From DATAYA01 sp036272815 (lineage in GTDB: Bacteria; Pseudomonadota; Alphaproteobacteria; Acetobacterales; Acetobacteraceae): a stretch of 11,278 bases of DNA. Below, one piece after another: positions 8,144 through 11,278 of the stretch. Position 1 is the stretch's first letter. The number at the start of each line of letters is the position of its first letter. The notes beneath the pieces were generated by a model. That model was not told the DNA's origin, made no database searches, and was given only the letters and a program-made list of their open reading frames with translations. The DNA lies in the NCBI GenBank assembly GCA_036272815.1, contig DATAYA010000103.1, positions 1-11,278 of the forward strand, written 5' to 3'. Made by a program: the position numbers and the translations under genes.

Positions 8144-10054
8144 TCACCGCGCATCCGGATGGAAATGCGCGTACACCCGCCGCGCCGTCTCGCGGTTGAT
8201 CCCGGGCGCCGCCTCCAGATCCGCGAGCCCCGCGCCGCGCACTCCGCGCGCCGAGCCGAAATGGTTGAGCAGCGCCCGCTTGCGCGCCGCCCCCACCCCC
8301 GGCACCTCGTCCAACTCGCTCTGCACCAGCCCCTTCGAGCGGCCGGCGCGGTGGGTCGTGATGGCGAAGCGGTGCGCCTCGTCCCGTAATCTCTGCAGGT
8401 AGTACAGCACCGCGTCGCGCGGCGGGAGCTGGAATGCCGGCCGCCCGTCGGTGTGGAACCACTCCCGCCCGGCGTCGCGGTCCGGTCCCTTGGCGATCGC
8501 GACCAGCTTCACGTCGTCCACGCCGAGATCGGCCAGCACCTGCCGCGCCGCCGAGAGCTGGCCCGCTCCGCCGTCGATCAGCACCAGGTCGGGCAGCACC
8601 GCCCCGCCGCCATCCGCCGCCTCGCGCAGCGCCCGCCCGAAGCGGCGTTCCAGCACCTCGCGCATCATCGCGAAATCGTCGCCCGGCGTCATCGGGCCGC
8701 GGATCGCATACTTGCGGTAGGCCGATTTCGCGAACCCCTCCGGCCCGGCCACGATCATCACGCCATAGGCGTTGCGGCCCATGATGTGGCTGTTGTCGTA
8801 GACCTCGATCCGCTCCGGCCGCGCCGGCAGCTCGAACAGCGCCGCCACCGCCTCCAGCAGCCGCGCCTGCCCGGCGGTCTCCGCGAGGCGGCGTTCCAGC
8901 GCCTCCCGCGCGTTGGTCTCCGCGTGTGCGACGACGGCGTGCTTCTCGCCGCGCTGCGGTACCGCGATCTCGACCCGGCGCCCGGCCTTCAGCGTCAACG
9001 CCTCGGCGACCAGGGCCGGCTCGGCGATCGCGTGGCTCAGCAGCAGCAGCGGCGGCGGCTTCTTGTCGTCGTAGAACTGCGCGATGAAAGCGCCGAGCAC
9101 GTCGGACGCCTCCTCCGCGCGGGTGTGGGTCGGGAAATGCGCGCGGTTGCCGTTGTTGCGGCCGCCGCGCACGAAGAACACCTGCACGCAGGTCTGCCCG
9201 GCGTTCTGCCACGCGGCGATGATGTCGGCGTCGTCCAGGCTCGCCGGGTTGATGACGCTGCTGCCCTGCACATGGGTCAATGCCCGGATGCGGTCGCGCA
9301 CCGCTGCCGCGTGCTCGAACTCCAGTCCCTCCGCCGCGCGCTCCATCTCGGCGGCCAGTTCCTGCTGCACGTCCGCCTGCTTGCCGGAGAGGAACGCCCG
9401 CGCCTGGCCGACCAGCCGCGTATAGCCCTCGGCATCGATCCGGCCGACGCAGGGGGCCGAACAGCGGCGGATCTGAAACAGCAGGCAGGGCCGGGTGCGT
9501 GCCGAAAACACCGTATCGGCGCAGGAGCGCAGCAGGAAGACGCGCTGCATGGCGGTCACGGTCTGGTTCACCGCCCAGGCGGATGCGAACGGCCCCCAGT
9601 AGCTGCCGCGTCGCATCTGCGCGCCGCGATGCTTGGCGATCTGCGGGAACGGGTGGTCCTCCGTCAGCATCAGCCAGGGATAGGATTTGTCGTCGCGCAG
9701 GACGATGTTGAAGCGCGGCCGCAGCCGCTTGATGAGGTTCGCCTCCAGCAGCAGCGCCTCGGCCTCGGTGTGGGTGGTGACGATCTCGACCGAGCGCGTG
9801 TCGGCCACCATGCGCCGCAGCCGCTCCGGCAGCCGTGCCGGTTGCGTGTAGGCCACGACGCGCTTCTTCAGGCTGCGGGCCTTGCCGACATAGAGCGCCT
9901 CGCCCTTCGCATCGAGCATGCGATAGACGCCCGGCTGCGCCGGCATCGTCGCCAGCGCCAGCGCGATCGCGTCCGCCCCGATCGGGACCGGCGCCGCAGC
10001 GACTGGCCCAGTCTCGGCGGCCGGCCCAAGGTTTTGGCTGTCCGTCTCCGTCAT
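8144..10054 (-). CDS. uvrC: Excinuclease ABC subunit C (UvrC)
   Basis: This 636-residue protein is the dual-incision nuclease of nucleotide excision repair, acting with UvrA and UvrB. The N-terminal GIY-YIG domain spans about 38-120 (PGVYRM, ALYVGKA, catalytic E104). Cysteines 178, 190, 198 and 202 have the C-x11-C-x7-C-x3-C spacing of the reported UvrC iron-sulfur site. The UVR motif that meets UvrB is FEHAAAVRDRIRAL (246-259). The RNase H-like domain that makes the 5' cut shows D420 (VYDNSH), D459/D460, D494 (LIDGG) and H561 (EAHRFA). Two helix-hairpin-helix motifs close the protein (583-632). I chose ATG 10054: AGGAA lies six bases upstream (10061-10065) and conserved sequence begins soon after. 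A longer open frame reaching 10228 looks non-coding. All catalytic residues are intact. Confidence 0.97.
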   Translation of the reverse strand: MTETDSQNLGPAAETGPVAAAPVPIGADAIALALATMPAQPGVYRMLDAKGEALYVGKARSLKKRVVAYTQPARLPERLRRMVADTRSVEIVTTHTEAEALLLEANLIKRLRPRFNIVLRDDKSYPWLMLTEDHPFPQIAKHRGAQMRRGSYWGPFASAWAVNQTVTAMQRVFLLRSCADTVFSARTRPCLLFQIRRCSAPCVGRIDAEGYTRLVGQARAFLSGKQADVQQELAAEMERAAEGLEFEHAAAVRDRIRALTHVQGSSVINPASLDDADIIAAWQNAGQTCVQVFFVRGGRNNGNRAHFPTHTRAEEASDVLGAFIAQFYDDKKPPPLLLLSHAIAEPALVAEALTLKAGRRVEIAVPQRGEKHAVVAHAETNAREALERRLAETAGQARLLEAVAALFELPARPERIEVYDNSHIMGRNAYGVMIVAGPEGFAKSAYRKYAIRGPMTPGDDFAMMREVLERRFGRALREAADGGGAVLPDLVLIDGGAGQLSAARQVLADLGVDDVKLVAIAKGPDRDAGREWFHTDGRPAFQLPPRDAVLYYLQRLRDEAHRFAITTHRAGRSKGLVQSELDEVPGVGAARKRALLNHFGSARGVRGAGLADLEAAPGINRETARRVYAHFHPDAR

Positions 10055-10064
10055 CCACCGTTCC

Positions 10065-10073
10065 TGTGGATAA
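10065..10073 (-). promoter_or_regulatory. Perfect DnaA-box sequence just upstream of uvrC
   Basis: TGTGGATAA on the plus strand is TTATCCACA on the minus strand, the consensus high-affinity DnaA box. It overlaps the start of the uvrC ribosome-binding site by one base, in the mRNA leader or promoter-proximal region. Only one copy was seen, so this is not an origin. DnaA control of uvrC would be new to me; chance occurrence is quite possible. Confidence 0.35.
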
Positions 10074-10251
10074 CCCGGTGGAGAACGCGCATCCGCCGGC
10101 CCGGGAGCGCCCGAAACACGCCGCTTCCGTCGCATTGCCCAAGGAACGCGCACTCGGGCCAAGATACTGAAATCACGCCCTTTGCCCGTCGAAGCTCGCG
10201 AGGATTTGAAAGCAATCCGCCATCGCACTGTAACTCTTGCAGTTTCGCCGG

Positions 10252-10271
10252 CCGGGGTGGAAAAGCCCCGG
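10252..10271 (-). terminator. Candidate hairpin terminator after the pteridine-reductase-like gene
   Basis: CCGGGG (10252-10257) and CCCCGG (10266-10271) form a 6-bp GC stem with an 8-base loop, two bases past the TAG of the minus-strand gene. There is no clear U-run after it on the minus strand, so it may only attenuate readthrough into uvrC. The remaining spacer, 10055-10251, shows no convincing gene or promoter. Confidence 0.42.
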
Positions 10272-10273
10272 AC

Positions 10274-11065
10274 CTACTGCTCGGGCGAAACGCCCGCGGC
10301 CGGCGCAGGGTGCCAGTTTAGGTGCTGGCCGCCATCGAGGGCGAGCATCTGGCCGGTCATCGAGGGGAGTGCGAGAATCGCCAAAACGCCTCGCGCGATC
10401 TCACCAGGATCACCGCCGTGATGCAAGGGGAGGGAGGCCGCCTGACGGGCGAACTGTGCCCCGGTCTGCCGCGGGCTCGGCAGGGTCGGGCCGGGCCCGA
10501 TCGCGTTCACCCGGATGCGTGGCGCCAGCGCCAGAGCGAGGCTCTGCGTCATCGCCCAGAGGCCGGCCTTTGCGATCGTGTAGGAAAAGAAATGCGGCGT
10601 CAGGTTCCAGACCCGCTGGTCGATCATATTCACCACCACGCCCTCGGCCGCGTCCGGCAGCGCGCGGGCGAAGCCTTGGGTCAGCACGAAGGGTGCGCGC
10701 AGCCCGGGCTCGATATGGCGGTCCCAGCTCGCGCGCGTGGCGTCGTGCCACTCGTCGCGCTCGAACGCGCTGGCGTTGTTGACCAGCACGCCGAGCGGGC
10801 CGATCGCCGCCGCCGCGCGGGCAGACAGCCGCGTGACCTGCGCCTCGTCGTCGAGGTCGGCCGCCAGCACGACCGACGCCACACCGCGCATGCGGACCGC
10901 CGCCGCCGTGGCCTCCACGTCCGCATCCGCCGCCCGCGCATGCACCGCGACGGCGAACCCTGCATCCGCCAGCGCCAGCGTGATCGCGCGGCCGATCCGA
11001 CGGCCGCCCCCGGTGACGAGTGCTGCGCGCGGGATCGCGATCGGGATGGCGGCGGCGAGGCTCAT
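10274..11065 (-). CDS. SDR family oxidoreductase, pteridine reductase/FolM-like
   Basis: This 263-residue SDR has TGGGRRIG at 18-25, with arginines in the cofactor loop and HAR (42-44) after beta-2, which favours NADPH. NNAS is at 96-99. The catalytic serine position holds D149 instead (NMIDQR), 13 residues before Y162 in the YxxxK motif (Y162, K166). Asp in that place with the same spacing is the hallmark of pteridine reductases (PTR1) and of the bacterial dihydromonapterin reductase FolM. The C-terminal LDGGQHLNW also suits this group. A role in reducing dihydropterins or dihydrofolate is therefore inferred, but an undefined SDR substrate is possible. ATG 11065 gives a normal length; its ribosome site is weak (GGAG 14 bases away), and the open frame upstream to 11269 looks non-coding. 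It is co-directional with uvrC, 219 bases away. Confidence 0.83.
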   Translation of the reverse strand: MSLAAAIPIAIPRAALVTGGGRRIGRAITLALADAGFAVAVHARAADADVEATAAAVRMRGVASVVLAADLDDEAQVTRLSARAAAAIGPLGVLVNNASAFERDEWHDATRASWDRHIEPGLRAPFVLTQGFARALPDAAEGVVVNMIDQRVWNLTPHFFSYTIAKAGLWAMTQSLALALAPRIRVNAIGPGPTLPSPRQTGAQFARQAASLPLHHGGDPGEIARGVLAILALPSMTGQMLALDGGQHLNWHPAPAAGVSPEQ

Positions 11066-11085
11066 CGCTGCTGCTGTAGCTCCGG

Positions 11086-11119
11086 GGGCGGCGCATGGGA
11101 ACCTTCCCGGCCGCCGCCC
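11086..11119. promoter_or_regulatory. 34-bp interrupted palindrome between divergent SDR genes
   Basis: GGGCGGCG (11086-11093) pairs with CGCCGCCC (11112-11119), and inside it GGGAA (11097-11101) pairs with TTCCC (11104-11108). Both pairs share the same centre at 11102.5, giving 13 of 17 possible base pairs. It lies 20 bases from the start of the minus-strand gene and 41 bases before the plus-strand GTG. Either a shared operator or a cruciform/hairpin is possible; no promoter hexamers are clear in this GC-rich spacer. Confidence 0.5.
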
Positions 11120-11145
11120 GACATGGTTCGATCGCGTGCAGGGAC

Positions 11146-11153
11146 AAGAGGAG
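11146..11153 (+). promoter_or_regulatory. Ribosome-binding site fixing the GTG start at 11161
   Basis: AAGAGGAG lies seven bases before the GTG at 11161. It is a strong Shine-Dalgarno match and supports that start for the gene running off the window end. Confidence 0.7.
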
Positions 11154-11160
11154 CCGCACA

Positions 11161-11278
11161 GTGAACCAGCTTGATCTCGCGGGGCGGGTGGCGGTCGTGA
11201 CCGGGGGCGCGCGCGGCATCGGGCTCGCGGTCGCCCGCCGCGCGCTTGCCTCGGGGGCCGCGGTCGCACTCTGGGACG
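11161..11278 (+). CDS. SDR family oxidoreductase (3' partial)
   Basis: Only the first 39 residues are in the window, starting at a GTG with a strong ribosome-binding site. They show the N-terminal Rossmann segment of a classical SDR: LAGRVAVVTGGARGIG (residues 6-21), the glycine-rich TGxxxGIG loop, then helix B and beta-2 ending in ALWD. The aspartate D39 at the end of beta-2 favours NAD+ over NADPH, unlike the divergent pteridine-reductase-like neighbour. The 3-oxoacyl-ACP reductase/sugar or alcohol dehydrogenase type is likely, but the substrate cannot be read from this part. The catalytic Ser-Tyr-Lys would lie beyond the window. Confidence 0.85.
   Translation, partial: MNQLDLAGRVAVVTGGARGIGLAVARRALASGAAVALWD

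Noticed and set aside
10065..10073. Replication origin at the DnaA box
   Set aside because: Only one box was seen, without an AT-rich unwinding region or origin-linked genes.
7821..10142. A 773-codon open frame on the minus strand across uvrC and the sugar dehydrogenase
   Set aside because: It lies in a different frame from uvrC, has low-complexity Gly/Arg/Ala composition and crosses the terminator hairpin; it is a shadow frame.
10055..10251. Possible small RNA or tRNA in the spacer between the minus-strand genes
   Set aside because: No cloverleaf or conserved RNA motif was found; only the DnaA box and the hairpin next to the upstream gene stood out.
8453..10321. A 622-codon open frame on the plus strand, antisense to uvrC
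   Set aside because: uvrC has intact, recognisable motifs along its full length. The antisense frame is rich in Arg, His and Gln without any domain, typical of a shadow frame in very GC-rich DNA.

Overview
The window is very GC-rich DNA with tightly packed genes and alphaproteobacterial-looking proteins. It contains a BoxR/BzdR-type regulator, a sugar dehydrogenase related to Caulobacter XylB, and uvrC next to a pteridine-reductase-like SDR. I infer a member of the Alphaproteobacteria, perhaps Rhodospirillales/Acetobacteraceae. No rRNA, tRNA, CRISPR array, insertion sequence or phage gene was seen.

Layout: (1) 2-610 is the 3' part of a regulator with a shikimate-kinase-like effector domain; its HTH domain would lie before the window. 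(2) 611-768 is a relatively AT-rich spacer with inverted repeats, followed by a membrane di-iron fatty-acid desaturase-family gene (769-1764). (3) 1842-8109 is a co-directional sugar catabolic block: enolase-superfamily acid-sugar dehydratase, Tat-exported sugar-binding protein, two CUT1 permeases, a MalK/GtsD-type ATPase and an NAD-type SDR sugar 1-dehydrogenase. The last five genes are separated by 10 bases or less or overlap, so they are one operon. (4) A hairpin at 8111-8141 separates this block from convergent uvrC (8144-10054, minus). (5) Upstream of uvrC, also on the minus strand, is a pteridine-reductase-type SDR (10274-11065). (6) A divergent spacer with a 34-bp interrupted palindrome leads to the start of a third SDR (11161 to the window end).

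Functional reading: the transporter would bring in an unphosphorylated sugar, the SDR would oxidise it at C1 to a lactone, and the dehydratase would convert the aldonate to a 2-keto-3-deoxy acid. This is the start of a non-phosphorylating oxidative pathway of the Weimberg or De Ley-Doudoroff type. A lactonase, the later steps and a dedicated regulator are not in the window. The exact sugar cannot be read from the sequence. I found no clearly new defence or mobile system; the most useful leads are this partial sugar pathway and several undescribed palindromic candidate operators.
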